This document shows positions 1 through 9,547 of a stretch of 64,000 bases of DNA, piece after piece (position 1 is the first letter of the stretch; each line of letters begins with the position of its first letter). The notes beneath the pieces were generated by a model that saw only the letters and a list, made by a program, of their open reading frames with translations, did not search any database and was not told the DNA's origin. Both the position numbers and the translations under genes were made by a program. The DNA is from an uncultured Oscillospiraceae bacterium (lineage in GTDB: Bacteria > Bacillota > Clostridia > Oscillospirales > Acutalibacteraceae): positions 1 to 64,000 of the forward strand of contig URFL01000009.1 in assembly GCA_900547105.1 (NCBI GenBank). The letters run 5' to 3'.

Positions 1-1711
<1,711 letters not shown>

Positions 1712-1870
1712 CGCGTGTGAATGAATGGAAGTTCATTCGCCAAGCAGCGAATTGTTTTTGGCAGGAAGCGTGTGATGCCGTGACCTGCTGGGTGGTAAAC
1801 ACCTAAGGTTCTTCTCTTACTTGCTCTTTGTTCAGTTCTCAGGGTATATTCCCTTGGATTTGCTGTTTTG

Positions 1871-1902
1871 AAAAGCTCGATCGGTTGATCGGGCTTTTTG
1901 TT
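1871..1902 (+). terminator. Intrinsic terminator of the rRNA operon
   Basis: A 12-bp stem (1871-1882 with 1887-1898, one G-U pair) with loop GGTT is followed by TTTTTG TTTTG. It closes the rRNA transcript. The 160 bases between the 23S 3' end and this hairpin hold no 5S rRNA or tRNA that I can recognise. Confidence 0.85.
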
Positions 1903-1930
1903 TTGCTTGCAAAAGTTTACAATCCGTTTA

Positions 1931-1958
1931 TTGACATAGCGGAAAATTGGGATATACT
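1931..1958 (+). promoter_or_regulatory. Sigma-A promoter of trxA
   Basis: TTGACA (1931-1936), 16-bp spacer, TATACT (1953-1958). The start codon at 1991 is preceded by AGGAGG at 1976-1981, so the leader is very short. Confidence 0.8.
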
Positions 1959-1990
1959 ATGCTTGACATCTTGATAGGAGGTAGATAGCC

Positions 1991-2302
1991 ATGGCTATTT
2001 TGGAGATTACAAAGGATAATTTTGAACAGGAAGTGCTGCAAGCCACAAAACCTGTGTTGATCGACTTTTGGGCGACCTGGTGTGGACCGTGCCGCATGAT
2101 GGCACCGGTGGTGGAAGAGATTGCCGCCGAAGCCGGCGATACTCTGATCGTCGGCAAGGTCAATGTGGATGAGGCGGAGGATCTGGCGGTGCAGTACGGC
2201 GTGTCCAGCATTCCGACCCTGATGCTGTTTAAGGACGGCAAACAGATCGACAGCAAGGTGGGTGTCCGCTCCAAAGAGGACATCCTCGCGATGCTGGGAT
2301 AA
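1991..2302 (+). CDS. trxA: Thioredoxin
   Basis: A 103-residue cytoplasmic dithiol oxidoreductase that reduces protein disulfides with electrons from thioredoxin reductase. The active site WCGPC is present with Cys31 and Cys34, preceded by the usual buried Asp (VLIDFWATW), and the cis-Pro loop SIPT is present near residue 75. The length is the normal thioredoxin length. It is monocistronic, with its own promoter 33 bases upstream, a strong AGGAGG ribosome binding site and a terminator directly after it. No thioredoxin reductase is in the window. Confidence 0.97.
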   Translation: MAILEITKDNFEQEVLQATKPVLIDFWATWCGPCRMMAPVVEEIAAEAGDTLIVGKVNVDEAEDLAVQYGVSSIPTLMLFKDGKQIDSKVGVRSKEDILAMLG

Positions 2303-2326
2303 TGTATTTATATTGATTAAAAGCTA

Positions 2327-2358
2327 GCCCTCGGATGATAATGTCATCCGAGGGCTTT
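2327..2358 (+). terminator. Intrinsic terminator after trxA
   Basis: A perfect 12-bp GC-rich stem (2327-2338 with 2344-2355), 5-base loop, followed by TTTGCTGT. The U tract is short, but the hairpin strength and position fit termination. Confidence 0.75.
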
Positions 2359-2493
2359 GCTGTGCGATGTAGATTGTGGATATTGTGATGATATAAAGCG
2401 TTCTTAAATTTTACACAGTCCTTGACGACGTATGCCTTGTATGATATCATACAAATAAGCCACATTGATTTTTTGAGATAGAGGGAATGAAAG

Positions 2494-2813
2494 ATGTTCA
2501 AAACAATAGGAGAATTGGTGGAACAACGAAAAGCCCTTCTTCCGGTGCTTAAAGAAAATAATTTTACAAAGGGGCTCCACGTCCTTTTAACAGATCTTTA
2601 TACATATTGGGGATAGCGACATCGATATTCCCTGCACGAAACTTGTTAATACCAACGGTGGGCATTCAATAGGCGTGTACAATTCTCAAACAAAAGATAA
2701 ATCTAAGGTATTCCAGATGTTGGACGAAAACAGAATAAAATATTATGCACCGGCGGATTATACCGAGAACTCTCAGCTTGAACAATTGGTAATGAATACG
2801 GTATCAAGATATT
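2494..2813 (+). pseudogene. Broken gene, possibly a HAD-like hydrolase remnant
   Basis: An ATG at 2494 with a plausible AGAGGGAATG site opens a 40-codon frame (MFKTIGELVEQRKALL...) that stops at 2614. Directly after, in the +2 frame from about 2612 to 2813, a coherent coding stretch follows (DIDIPCTKLVNTNGGHSIGV ... NRIKYYAPADYTENSQ ... VSRY). The second part resembles, from memory, the C-terminus of small HAD-superfamily hydrolases, which carry a 'NxGxSxGVY ... IxYxAPADYxE' tail. The two pieces are too short to be a complete enzyme, so I read this as a gene damaged by frameshift and internal deletion. The stretch is much more AT-rich than its surroundings. The family assignment is weak; the frame break is visible. 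Confidence 0.5.
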
Positions 2814-2834
2814 AAGACAGTTTGGGGTAAAAAT

Positions 2835-3188
2835 ATGATTGATAATAATTACGATAAGATAGTCGGATTGTGTAAAAATCTTCATACTGGTGATAAAAAA
2901 GCGCAAATCAACCTTCATAATAACGCAATGGAGCAACTTGCAAAACTTTATTACCAATTTGAGAAAGACAGGAAATATGCAGAAAATTTGTACATTTCTT
3001 TGATGCGTCATGAAGATGATAGGGTAAGGTTAAATGCTGCGGCAAGCTGTTTGGCACTTAATGTTAACATAACAGATGCGCAAAAAAACTTGAAGCAAAT
3101 TTCAAAAACGAATTTTGATCCGTCTGTTAGGTTTGAAGCTGAAATGACTTTGGACATATGGAAAGAGCAAGGATATTTGAAATTTTGA
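2835..3188 (+). CDS. DUF2019-like helical repeat protein
   Basis: A 117-residue, mostly helical cytoplasmic protein of unknown function. The central and C-terminal parts (DRVRLNAAASCLALNV ... AQKNLKQI ... VRFEAEMTLDIWKEQG) match the pattern I associate with DUF2019. In that pattern an alpha-helical repeat with conserved R..AA..CL is followed by a second repeat ending in 'A.mtL..Wk.G'. It begins 21 bases after the broken gene at 2494-2813, behind GGGGT. It shares the low GC of this patch. DUF2019 proteins are often found beside effector or toxin genes, so a role as a small immunity-like or scaffold protein is possible, but that is inference. Confidence 0.65.
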   Translation: MIDNNYDKIVGLCKNLHTGDKKAQINLHNNAMEQLAKLYYQFEKDRKYAENLYISLMRHEDDRVRLNAAASCLALNVNITDAQKNLKQISKTNFDPSVRFEAEMTLDIWKEQGYLKF

Positions 3189-3255
3189 TAGCAATATATT
3201 AATCATACTAACAAGCATTTTCTTTTGGGGACAAAAGGCAAAAATGTTAGGATAA

Positions 3256-3330
3256 TCCCAAGTCAAAAAAGGTTTCGGGAAACTCTTGACAAATGCCGAG
3301 GTATTACAACTGCAAAAAGATCGTTATTAA
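3256..3330 (+). pseudogene. Possible relic of a polymorphic-toxin C-terminal domain
   Basis: Frame 1 between two stops reads SQVKKGFGKLLTNAEVLQLQ and ends KDRY*. GKLLTNAE followed by a Gly/Tyr-rich stretch resembles the start of the Ntox21-type toxin domain as I remember it. The piece is only 25 codons and has no start, so it would be a decayed fragment. It overlaps the 5' end of the next open frame. This is a suggestion only. Confidence 0.25.
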
Positions 3331-3628
3331 AAGGACGGATGTCAAAAATCTTTTTTCCATCTTTAACAAGAATATATGGGACGATGATACCATAAACAGA
3401 GATACTGGATACACAACACGAGATGCTCAAAACAAGATTCTGAAAGAATTGTTTCATATAGCAATTGTCAATTTCCAAAGCTATATGGGTGATGAAAGCA
3501 TGGTTGTATTAACCATCGCGTTAGATGGACAGGCCCAAAACATTTTTTACACGCAGGAACATTTTGTTACGTTGCAAAAAGCGTTTAAGATTATAGAAGA
3601 ACGCTCTCAGTCACAGGACACAGAATAA
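3293..3628 (+). CDS. Hypothetical protein, possibly truncated
   Basis: A 111-residue frame that I do not recognise. It has no convincing ribosome binding site, a stop codon lies two codons upstream of the ATG, and it overlaps a possible toxin relic. The true coding part may therefore begin further in or be the tail of a broken gene. The interior (NIWDDDTINRDTGYTT ... ELFHIAIVNFQSYMGDE ... EHFVTLQKAFKII) looks like a genuine soluble alpha/beta protein. Its context is the AT-rich accessory patch 2.4-3.6 kb, which suggests an immunity-type gene. Confidence 0.4.
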   Translation: MPRYYNCKKIVIKRTDVKNLFSIFNKNIWDDDTINRDTGYTTRDAQNKILKELFHIAIVNFQSYMGDESMVVLTIALDGQAQNIFYTQEHFVTLQKAFKIIEERSQSQDTE

Positions 3629-3759
3629 TTTTTATTAGGAATTAAGCGCTTTATCGTATCTGAGAGAATCTTCTCTTCATCAATACCCCTTTCCTTTTTT
3701 CTCCCACTCGGCATAATTGGCGGGAATTGGTTCACACTATCGGTAAGGAGGCTGATAGT

Positions 3760-4560
3760 ATGGATCATTCATCCAAGGATAAGACCCCGTTTTTGCAAAA
3801 ATTATCGGGAAAAGGCTTTTATTTTGCGCTGGCGGTGTGCGTGGTAGCGGTCGGCGGCATGGCTACGGCCGCGTTTGCCGGCGATTTTTCTGCGAAAAAC
3901 CGCATTGATGTGCAGCCCAAATCCACCGCCACGCTGACCACTATGGAACGCGCGGTGGATCATCCGGCAACGGATGTGCCGGATACCCGCACGGTAACCA
4001 CCACCACGCGCACGGCGACCACCACCGTGCCGGTGGAAGACGCGAACGCTCCGGAAGCATCCAAGCTGATGGTGCTGCCGTTCGGCAACCAGCTGCTGCG
4101 CGAATTCAGCAACGGCAAAGCGGTGTATTCCGACACGATGGCGGATTTCCGCTCCCACGATGGCGCGGATTTTGCCGGAAAAGCTGGCGACAAGGTGGTG
4201 GCGGTATCCAGCGGCAAGGTGACGGCGGTCAAAGAAGACGCGCTGTGGGGCAAAACCATCACCATCGACCACGATCACGGCATTGTGTCCACCTATTGCG
4301 GCGTGACCGCTACTGTCAAGGAGGGGGACACGGTGAAGGCCGGTGACACCATCGGCGCGGTCAGCGATATTCCGTGCGAGCTGCTGTCCGGTCCGCATCT
4401 GCATCTGGAAATTGCGGTCAACGGCGAAACGGTGAACCCGGTCGAGGCAATCGGGCTGGAGGTGGCCCCCGCCACCACGCTGGCACCCGCGACGACCACT
4501 GCGGCGACAACCTCTGCCACTACCCAAACGAGCGGCTCCATCACAAAAAAGAGCGCATAA
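3760..4560 (+). CDS. spoIIQ: Stage II sporulation protein Q-like M23/LytM protein
   Basis: 266 residues starting at the ATG at 3760, chosen because AAGGAGG (3745-3751) sits 8 bases before it. An N-terminal membrane segment (about residues 20-40) is followed by a Thr-rich linker and a LytM peptidase domain (about 105-235). SpoIIQ is made in the forespore and pairs with SpoIIIAH across the engulfment septum to form the feeding-channel complex. The region around WGKTITIDHDHGIVSTYCG resembles SpoIIQ more than generic M23 enzymes. Zinc ligands look intact: HxxxD at His133/Asp137 and HLH at His213/His215. B. subtilis SpoIIQ has lost one ligand, while clostridial versions keep them. The C-terminal 30 residues are again Thr/Ala-rich. 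A generic LytM factor cannot be excluded. Confidence 0.78.
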   Translation: MDHSSKDKTPFLQKLSGKGFYFALAVCVVAVGGMATAAFAGDFSAKNRIDVQPKSTATLTTMERAVDHPATDVPDTRTVTTTTRTATTTVPVEDANAPEASKLMVLPFGNQLLREFSNGKAVYSDTMADFRSHDGADFAGKAGDKVVAVSSGKVTAVKEDALWGKTITIDHDHGIVSTYCGVTATVKEGDTVKAGDTIGAVSDIPCELLSGPHLHLEIAVNGETVNPVEAIGLEVAPATTLAPATTTAATTSATTQTSGSITKKSA

Positions 4561-4563
4561 AAT

Positions 4564-4605
4564 CAGCCCCGGTCATCCGCCTTGGCGGACAGCCGGGGCT
4601 GTTGC
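4564..4605. terminator. Terminator between convergent spoIIQ and pnuC
   Basis: CAGCCCCGG (4564-4572) pairs with CCGGGGCTG (4593-4601), and an inner TCCGCC/GGCGGA stem extends it. The hairpin lies between the two convergent stop codons and probably serves both strands, although the U tract on the plus side is weak. Confidence 0.65.
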
Positions 4606-4607
4606 TG

Positions 4608-5294
4608 TTATGAGCAGGATTGGCGGCGCTGCATCCGTCGCCAATTCACAAAGCCGTACAGATCATTGATCAAAAACAGCGCAAAACAAATCACCATCGA
4701 CCAATAGGCGGGGTCCGCTGCTGCCGCCAGCACCCACAGCACGACCAGCACCACATCGTTGGCGGCGTACCCGAGGGCATAGTAAGGGCTGCGGCAAAAG
4801 GTGAGCGCCGCGGCGATAAAGCTGGTGGCGACGGAGATGGTGCTGAACAGCATCTGCGCGTTGCCCAGCGCCGCCAGCAGCGCGTACCCCGCCAGCGTTA
4901 CCACCACCGTCAGTATCGGCAGCAAAACCGCCTGCCGTCGGGTCAGATGGCTGACCGCCACCTCGCGGGTGCCGGCGTAGGGGTGGCGATACCACGATAC
5001 GGCGGTGACCACCGCCATCGGCGCGGTCATGCCCAGATAGGTGATCATTTCGCCGTAATAGCGAAACACGAGCGAGATCACGCCGTACATCACCGAGAAA
5101 ATCACCATTAAAATCTGCCCGCACACATATCCTTTGGCGACAAACAGCAGCGAGGTCACACCGACCAGCGATGCCAAAACCGACAGCGGGTCGCCGCCCG
5201 CCAGCGCGCCGGCGCTCGCGATCGCCCCCACCGATACCAGCCACAGCACTCGCTCAAACACGGTTAGATCTTTCCAAAACCAGCGCATGTTCAT
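4608..5294 (-). CDS. pnuC: PnuC-family nicotinamide riboside/vitamin transporter
   Basis: 228 residues from the ATG at 5294, chosen because GGAGG lies 6 bases upstream; longer frames have no site. It is a hydrophobic membrane protein with about seven helices, and it carries the family signatures GYVCGQILMVIFSVMYGVIS and the C-terminal NDLYGFVNWRRMQ. PnuC proteins are facilitators for nicotinamide riboside. Close relatives carry thiamine or riboflavin, and the sequence alone does not settle which. It has its own promoter and a 100-base structured leader with an intrinsic-terminator-like hairpin, so its expression is probably controlled by attenuation. Confidence 0.9.
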   Translation of the reverse strand: MNMRWFWKDLTVFERVLWLVSVGAIASAGALAGGDPLSVLASLVGVTSLLFVAKGYVCGQILMVIFSVMYGVISLVFRYYGEMITYLGMTAPMAVVTAVSWYRHPYAGTREVAVSHLTRRQAVLLPILTVVVTLAGYALLAALGNAQMLFSTISVATSFIAAALTFCRSPYYALGYAANDVVLVVLWVLAAAADPAYWSMVICFALFLINDLYGFVNWRRMQRRQSCS

Positions 5295-5400
5295 AGAATT
5301 CCTCCCAACAAAAAAAGCATTCGTTTTTGCCCATCTTCTAAGACCTAACGATGGACAAACGAATGCTTTCGCATTTTCTCTACCCGGTGGCAGAACGTAT
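5295..5400 (-). promoter_or_regulatory. Structured 5' leader of pnuC with competing hairpins (candidate riboswitch or attenuator)
   Basis: Read on the minus strand, the leader contains a small stem CTGCC/GGTAG (within 5380-5395). Next comes AATGC-GAAA-GCATT (5362-5375), then a long terminator-shaped hairpin in which AAAGCATTCGTTT pairs with AAACGAATGCTTT and runs into T residues (5311-5369). The segment GCATTCG belongs to both hairpins, so the two structures are mutually exclusive. The layout (terminator just before the ribosome binding site) is that of a transcriptional attenuator. I do not recognise a known aptamer consensus such as TPP or preQ1. Confidence 0.6.
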
Positions 5401-5406
5401 AGCGGT

Positions 5407-5435
5407 AGTATACCCGAAAATCCGCCGCGCGTCAA
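5407..5435 (-). promoter_or_regulatory. Promoter of pnuC
   Basis: On the minus strand TTGACG (5435-5430), 17-bp spacer, TATACT (5412-5407). It is back to back with the promoter of the lipoprotein gene at 5508; the two -35 boxes are only 11 bases apart. Confidence 0.75.
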
Positions 5436-5446
5436 GAAGTTTGGTC

Positions 5447-5475
5447 TTGGCAAAACCGTGGGAGTATGGTATACT
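5447..5475 (+). promoter_or_regulatory. Promoter of the lipoprotein gene at 5508
   Basis: TTGGCA (5447-5452), 17-bp spacer ending in TGG, TATACT (5470-5475). Confidence 0.7.
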
Positions 5476-5507
5476 GTCGAAAAAGAGAGAATCAGGGAGG
5501 ATTATTT

Positions 5508-6002
5508 ATGAAAAAAGGTGTTGCATTTTTGGTGTGTCTGGCGATGTGCCTGAGCTTGGCGGCGTGCCAAAGCAAAACATCGTCCGGTGACGCGGCCGCT
5601 ACCACGACCGAGGCGGCGCAGACGACGACTACCACCGAAGCGCCGACCACTGCCACGACCACGGCGGCTGCCGGTCAAACGCTGGCCAATATGACGATCC
5701 AGTCGTTTATCGATACCATCCAGGATCAGATCGATACGATGGCGGCGTCGTTTGAGGACAGCGGACTGAACATGAAGGTGTTTGCGCGCGGCAACGCGCT
5801 GGTGTACAGCTACCAGTACACCATGGATATGGGCGATACGTCGGTGCTGAAGGATGCGCTGGAAAGCGCGATGGACGGTATGTCGGATACCTTTACCGGC
5901 ATCTTGTCCTCGATGAAAACTGTGGTGCCGAGCGCCGAGTCGGTGACGGTGGAATATCTGGATATGGACGGCAAGGTCATCCTGTCCAAAGAGTACAAAT
6001 AA
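5508..6002 (+). CDS. Thr-rich lipoprotein, DUF4854-like
   Basis: 164 residues from the ATG at 5508, which follows GGGAGG by 7 bases. An N-terminal lipoprotein signal peptide with lipobox LAAC (Cys20) is followed by a Thr/Ala-rich spacer of about 35 residues. A small folded domain then begins near residue 63 (NMTIQSFIDTIQDQIDTMAA ... NALVYSYQYTMDMG). The shape and the 'gN.lvY.Y' stretch resemble DUF4854 lipoproteins of Firmicutes; this is from memory. Its role is unknown. It sits on the outer face of the membrane and is monocistronic. Confidence 0.75.
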   Translation: MKKGVAFLVCLAMCLSLAACQSKTSSGDAAATTTEAAQTTTTTEAPTTATTTAAAGQTLANMTIQSFIDTIQDQIDTMAASFEDSGLNMKVFARGNALVYSYQYTMDMGDTSVLKDALESAMDGMSDTFTGILSSMKTVVPSAESVTVEYLDMDGKVILSKEYK

Positions 6003-6064
6003 TGGAACCGTGTCAGCGGCGGCTGTTGTGGGCGACCACGGCGGCCGCCGTTTGCTGTTTCCCT

Positions 6065-6093
6065 TTGCAAAAGCGGGGGCGATGTGGTATACT
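6065..6093 (+). promoter_or_regulatory. Promoter of the ABC-F gene
   Basis: TTGCAA (6065-6070), 17-bp spacer ending in TGG, TATACT (6088-6093). The ATG follows 33 bases later. Confidence 0.75.
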
Positions 6094-6125
6094 GAGTGGC
6101 ACAACCAATCGGAGAGGATAAAGCT

Positions 6126-8024
6126 ATGATCGTGTTAGCGGCGCACCACGTGGGCAAGCATTTTGGCGAGCGCGTGTTGTTTGACAATGTGTCTTTTGAT
6201 ATACAAGAGCATGAAAAAGTGGGGCTGGTGGGCAGCAACGGCTGCGGCAAAACCACTCTGTTCCGAATGCTGGTGGGCGAAGAATCGGTGGACGAGGGCG
6301 ATGTGGTCACCGCGCGGGATACGCGGCTCGGCTATGCCGAACAGCACGCCTGTGCCGATTCGCAGCGCACCCTGTGGGACGAGGTGGAAAGCGTGTTTGC
6401 CCCGGTGATGGCGGTGGAGCGCGAGCTGCAGGAGGTCACCCGTCAGCTGGAAGCGGTGGCGATGCCGGAGCTGATCGAGCGGCAGCACACGCTGCAAGAG
6501 CAGCTGGAACGCATGGGCGGGTTGTATTATCGTAGCCGGGTCAAGGCGACGCTGCTGGGGCTCGGGTTTGACGAAGCCGCGTTTTCCCAGCCGGTGTCTA
6601 CCCTCAGCGGCGGGCAGCGCTCCAAAGCCGCGATGGGTAAGCTGCTGCTGTCCGACAGCAATTTGCTGCTGCTGGACGAACCGACCAACCATCTGGACAT
6701 TCCGTCGGTGGAATGGCTGGAGGATTTTTTGCGCACCTACACCGGCGCGGTGGTGGTCATCTCCCACGACCGGTATTTTCTGGACAAAGTGACCACCCGC
6801 ACGCTGGAACTGACCCACGGGCGGATGGTGGAAACGCGCGGCAACTACACCGCCCACCGCGAAAACCGCAAGCGGGAACAGGAAATTGCCGAGCACCACT
6901 ATAAATCTGCCACCCGCCGTATTCAGCATGTGGAGGACAGTATCACCAAGCTGAAACAGTTCAACCGCGAAAAGAGTATCCGCGCGGCGGAAAGCAAGGA
7001 GAAAATGCTGGAACGGCTGAAAGCCGATCTGGAGATTCCGGACAGCGAGGAGCAAACCATTCAGTTTGATTTTACCGCCCGCACCACCAGCGGTAACGAG
7101 GTGCTGGATGTGCAGGAGCTGGCGATGGGGTTTGAAAACCGCCCGCTGTTCCATGATGTGAATTTTAAGCTGTGGAAAGGGCAGCGGGTGTTTTTGCTCG
7201 GTCCCAACGGCTGCGGCAAATCCACCCTGCTGAAAATCATCAACCGCCGTCTGCGCCCCCAGCACGGGCTGGTGCGGATGGGTGCGAAGGTGTCGGTGGG
7301 GTATTATGACCAGACCCAGCAGGAGCTGGACACCACCAAAACCGCGATCGAGGCGATGTGGGATGCGTATCCCATGCTCACCCAAACCGAGCTGCGCAAC
7401 GCCATGGCGGCATTTTTGTTCCGCGGCGAGGATGTGTTCCAACCGATCGCGGTGCTCAGCGGCGGCGAGCGGGCGCGGTTGCTGCTGTTGAAGCTGATGC
7501 TGGCGCGGGACAATCTGCTGCTGTTGGACGAACCCACCAACCATCTGGACATCGCCTCGCGCGAGGCGTTGGAGGATGCGCTGTCCGGCTATGACGGCAC
7601 GCTGCTGATCGTGTCGCACGACCGCTATTTCATCAATCGTATGGCGGATAAGGTGATCGGCTTGCAGCCGGACGGCTGTATCGAGGTGGAGGGCGACTAC
7701 GATGCGTATCTGGCGCGGGTGCAGCAGCCGGAGGCGGCTCCGGCTGCGGAAAAGCCAGTTAAGGAAAACCTCTACAAACAGCGCAAGGAGCAGGCGGCGA
7801 ATCAGCGCAAGTTGGCGACCCGTATTCGCAAAGCCGAGCAGGCGATCGAGCAGACGGAGCAGCAGATCGCCGCGCTGCAGGAGCAGCTGCAGCAGCCGGA
7901 GGTGCAGACCGATTATCAAAAAATCACCGAACTGTCCGCCGCTATCGACGAGCAGCAAACCGCGCTGGAAAAACTCATGGAAGATTGGGAACAGGCGCAA
8001 CTGGAAATGGAATCCATGGTATAA
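6126..8024 (+). CDS. ABC-F family ATPase (YdiF type)
   Basis: 632 residues from the ATG at 6126 behind GGAGAGG. It has two fused nucleotide-binding domains and no membrane helices. The first has Walker A GSNGCGKTT, signature LSGGQRSK and LLLLDEPTNHLD. The second has Walker A GPNGCGKST, signature LSGGERAR and LLLLDEPTNHLD. A charged linker joins them (the P-site tRNA interaction motif), and the C-terminal 90 residues are a strongly predicted coiled coil rich in Gln/Glu/Arg. ABC-F proteins act on stalled ribosomes or confer protection from ribosome-targeting antibiotics. The length and C-terminal coiled coil fit housekeeping YdiF rather than a dedicated resistance factor. Confidence 0.92.
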   Translation: MIVLAAHHVGKHFGERVLFDNVSFDIQEHEKVGLVGSNGCGKTTLFRMLVGEESVDEGDVVTARDTRLGYAEQHACADSQRTLWDEVESVFAPVMAVERELQEVTRQLEAVAMPELIERQHTLQEQLERMGGLYYRSRVKATLLGLGFDEAAFSQPVSTLSGGQRSKAAMGKLLLSDSNLLLLDEPTNHLDIPSVEWLEDFLRTYTGAVVVISHDRYFLDKVTTRTLELTHGRMVETRGNYTAHRENRKREQEIAEHHYKSATRRIQHVEDSITKLKQFNREKSIRAAESKEKMLERLKADLEIPDSEEQTIQFDFTARTTSGNEVLDVQELAMGFENRPLFHDVNFKLWKGQRVFLLGPNGCGKSTLLKIINRRLRPQHGLVRMGAKVSVGYYDQTQQELDTTKTAIEAMWDAYPMLTQTELRNAMAAFLFRGEDVFQPIAVLSGGERARLLLLKLMLARDNLLLLDEPTNHLDIASREALEDALSGYDGTLLIVSHDRYFINRMADKVIGLQPDGCIEVEGDYDAYLARVQQPEAAPAAEKPVKENLYKQRKEQAANQRKLATRIRKAEQAIEQTEQQIAALQEQLQQPEVQTDYQKITELSAAIDEQQTALEKLMEDWEQAQLEMESMV

Positions 8025-8027
8025 AGA

Positions 8028-8064
8028 ACATCCCCCGCGGGTATCCGATACCCGCGGGGGATGT
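8028..8064. terminator. Bidirectional terminator between the ABC-F and symporter genes
   Basis: A perfect 18-bp GC-rich palindromic stem (8028-8045 with 8047-8064) lies between the converging stop codons. Confidence 0.75.
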
Positions 8065-8066
8065 TG

Positions 8067-9461
8067 TCATATCCACATTTTCAGAGTGGGGGAGCGGTAG
8101 CGGGCGAACGCGCGGGTGCAGGCGGTGAACACCGCCAGATTGCCCAACACCCCCACCATGCAGCCGTCGATGCCCCACGGTTGGTGCAGCGGTCCGTTCC
8201 AGAGAATCGTCAGCAACAGCCCGGTCAACAACGCATAGCGGAACGCCCGCCCGTTGGAACGCACCCCCAAAAAGCCCGCCGCCAGCGGCACCAGCACCAG
8301 CGGCGCCCAACAGGAATACGCCAGCATCAAAATACCGAATACATCCGGCACCGCAAACGACACCGCGATCGCCGCCGCGCCGGTCAGCAGATTGGTCATC
8401 CGCAGCGCGCGCAGCTGCTGCCGGTCGGTCATACCCGGGCGCAGCGGCATCAGCGTATCGCATACCAGACTAATGGAGGCGCTGTTCAAAAAGCTGTCCG
8501 CCGCCGACAGCATGATGGATACCATCGCTGCCATCACTATCCCGCGCACCCCCACCGGCAGCACCGCGCGAATCAGCTCCGGCATGGCGGTGGCGGCTTG
8601 GTCGCTCACGCGCAGCGCATAGGCGACCAGCCCGATCAGCCCGGTGACCATGAAAAACGGGATCGAAAACAGCCCGCTGAGTACCGTGCCGCGCGCGGTG
8701 GAGCGGGCATTTTTGCCGATCAACAGCCGCTGAGTATAGGGCGGCACCAGCGCTTCGCCCAGCATCATACAACCGAACAGCGAGAGTAGCCCCGCCTGGG
8801 TGGTACCGGACAGCGGGTCCAGGTGGGCGGCGGGAACCGCCTGCAAAACTGCCTCTATGCCGCCCGCGCGGTGCAGTCCGGCGGCCAGCAGCAGCGGCAT
8901 CCCCAGCGCCAGCAGCGTGAATTGCAGCACATCGGCGACAATGACCGATTGCATCCCGCCAAAGGTGGAATACACCAGCACAATGGCGCAGCCGAGCAGC
9001 GACCCGACAGCGGACGGCAGCCCCAGCAACACCCGAAACACGACCCCCATCGTTTCCACCTGCGCTCCCACCACACCGGCGCAGACCAGAAAGGAAAACA
9101 CGCCGGTCAGCACCCGCGCCGAGCGACCGTAGCAGCGCCCGATCACGCCGCCGACGGTGGCTTCGCCGCGAAAGCGGTCGGCGCCCGGCGCGATGAAGAT
9201 ACCAATCAGGATCATGGACAGGCTGAATCCGCCCAGCGCCACGGTGGTGGACAGACCGTGGTCGAACGCCGCCGCTGCGTTGCCGGAGGAATAGCCGCCC
9301 CCGACATACGACGCAGCCATGGTGGCGAAGATAACGGCGGTGCCGTAGCGCTTGCCCGCAGCGGTAAAATCTGCGGCGTTGTGCATCCCTTTGCCGCCGC
9401 GCAGGCTCATGCCGACGAGCAGCAGCACATATCCCGCCACGATCGCGATATCCACACCCAT
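8067..9461 (-). CDS. Sodium:solute symporter family protein
   Basis: 464 residues, about 12-13 membrane helices. The ATG at 9461 is preferred over the in-frame TTG at 9467 because GGAGGGG lies 7 bases before it. Family features are AAGKRYG near the N-terminus, the ASYVGGGYSSGNAAAAF sodium-site region in TM1/2, and the SAADSFLNSASI segment in TM8. SSS proteins couple sodium entry to uptake of amino acids, sugars, vitamins or carboxylates. No neighbouring catabolic genes identify the substrate. It is transcribed alone, towards the terminator at 8028-8064. Confidence 0.9.
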   Translation of the reverse strand: MGVDIAIVAGYVLLLVGMSLRGGKGMHNAADFTAAGKRYGTAVIFATMAASYVGGGYSSGNAAAAFDHGLSTTVALGGFSLSMILIGIFIAPGADRFRGEATVGGVIGRCYGRSARVLTGVFSFLVCAGVVGAQVETMGVVFRVLLGLPSAVGSLLGCAIVLVYSTFGGMQSVIVADVLQFTLLALGMPLLLAAGLHRAGGIEAVLQAVPAAHLDPLSGTTQAGLLSLFGCMMLGEALVPPYTQRLLIGKNARSTARGTVLSGLFSIPFFMVTGLIGLVAYALRVSDQAATAMPELIRAVLPVGVRGIVMAAMVSIMLSAADSFLNSASISLVCDTLMPLRPGMTDRQQLRALRMTNLLTGAAAIAVSFAVPDVFGILMLAYSCWAPLVLVPLAAGFLGVRSNGRAFRYALLTGLLLTILWNGPLHQPWGIDGCMVGVLGNLAVFTACTRAFARYRSPTLKMWI

Positions 9462-9502
9462 CCCCAATCCCCTCCGTGCTTTTATGTATACGCCACCGGT
9501 GG

Positions 9503-9545
9503 GAAAAAGAGAACCGGGAGCGACCCGCTTTGGTCACTCCCGGTT
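9503..9545 (-). terminator. Terminator of the minus-strand gene at 9548-9748
   Basis: On the minus strand AACCGGGAGTGACC pairs with GGTCGCTCCCGGTT (one mismatch), followed by CTCTTTTT. It starts three bases after the stop codon. Confidence 0.8.
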
Positions 9546-9547
9546 TG

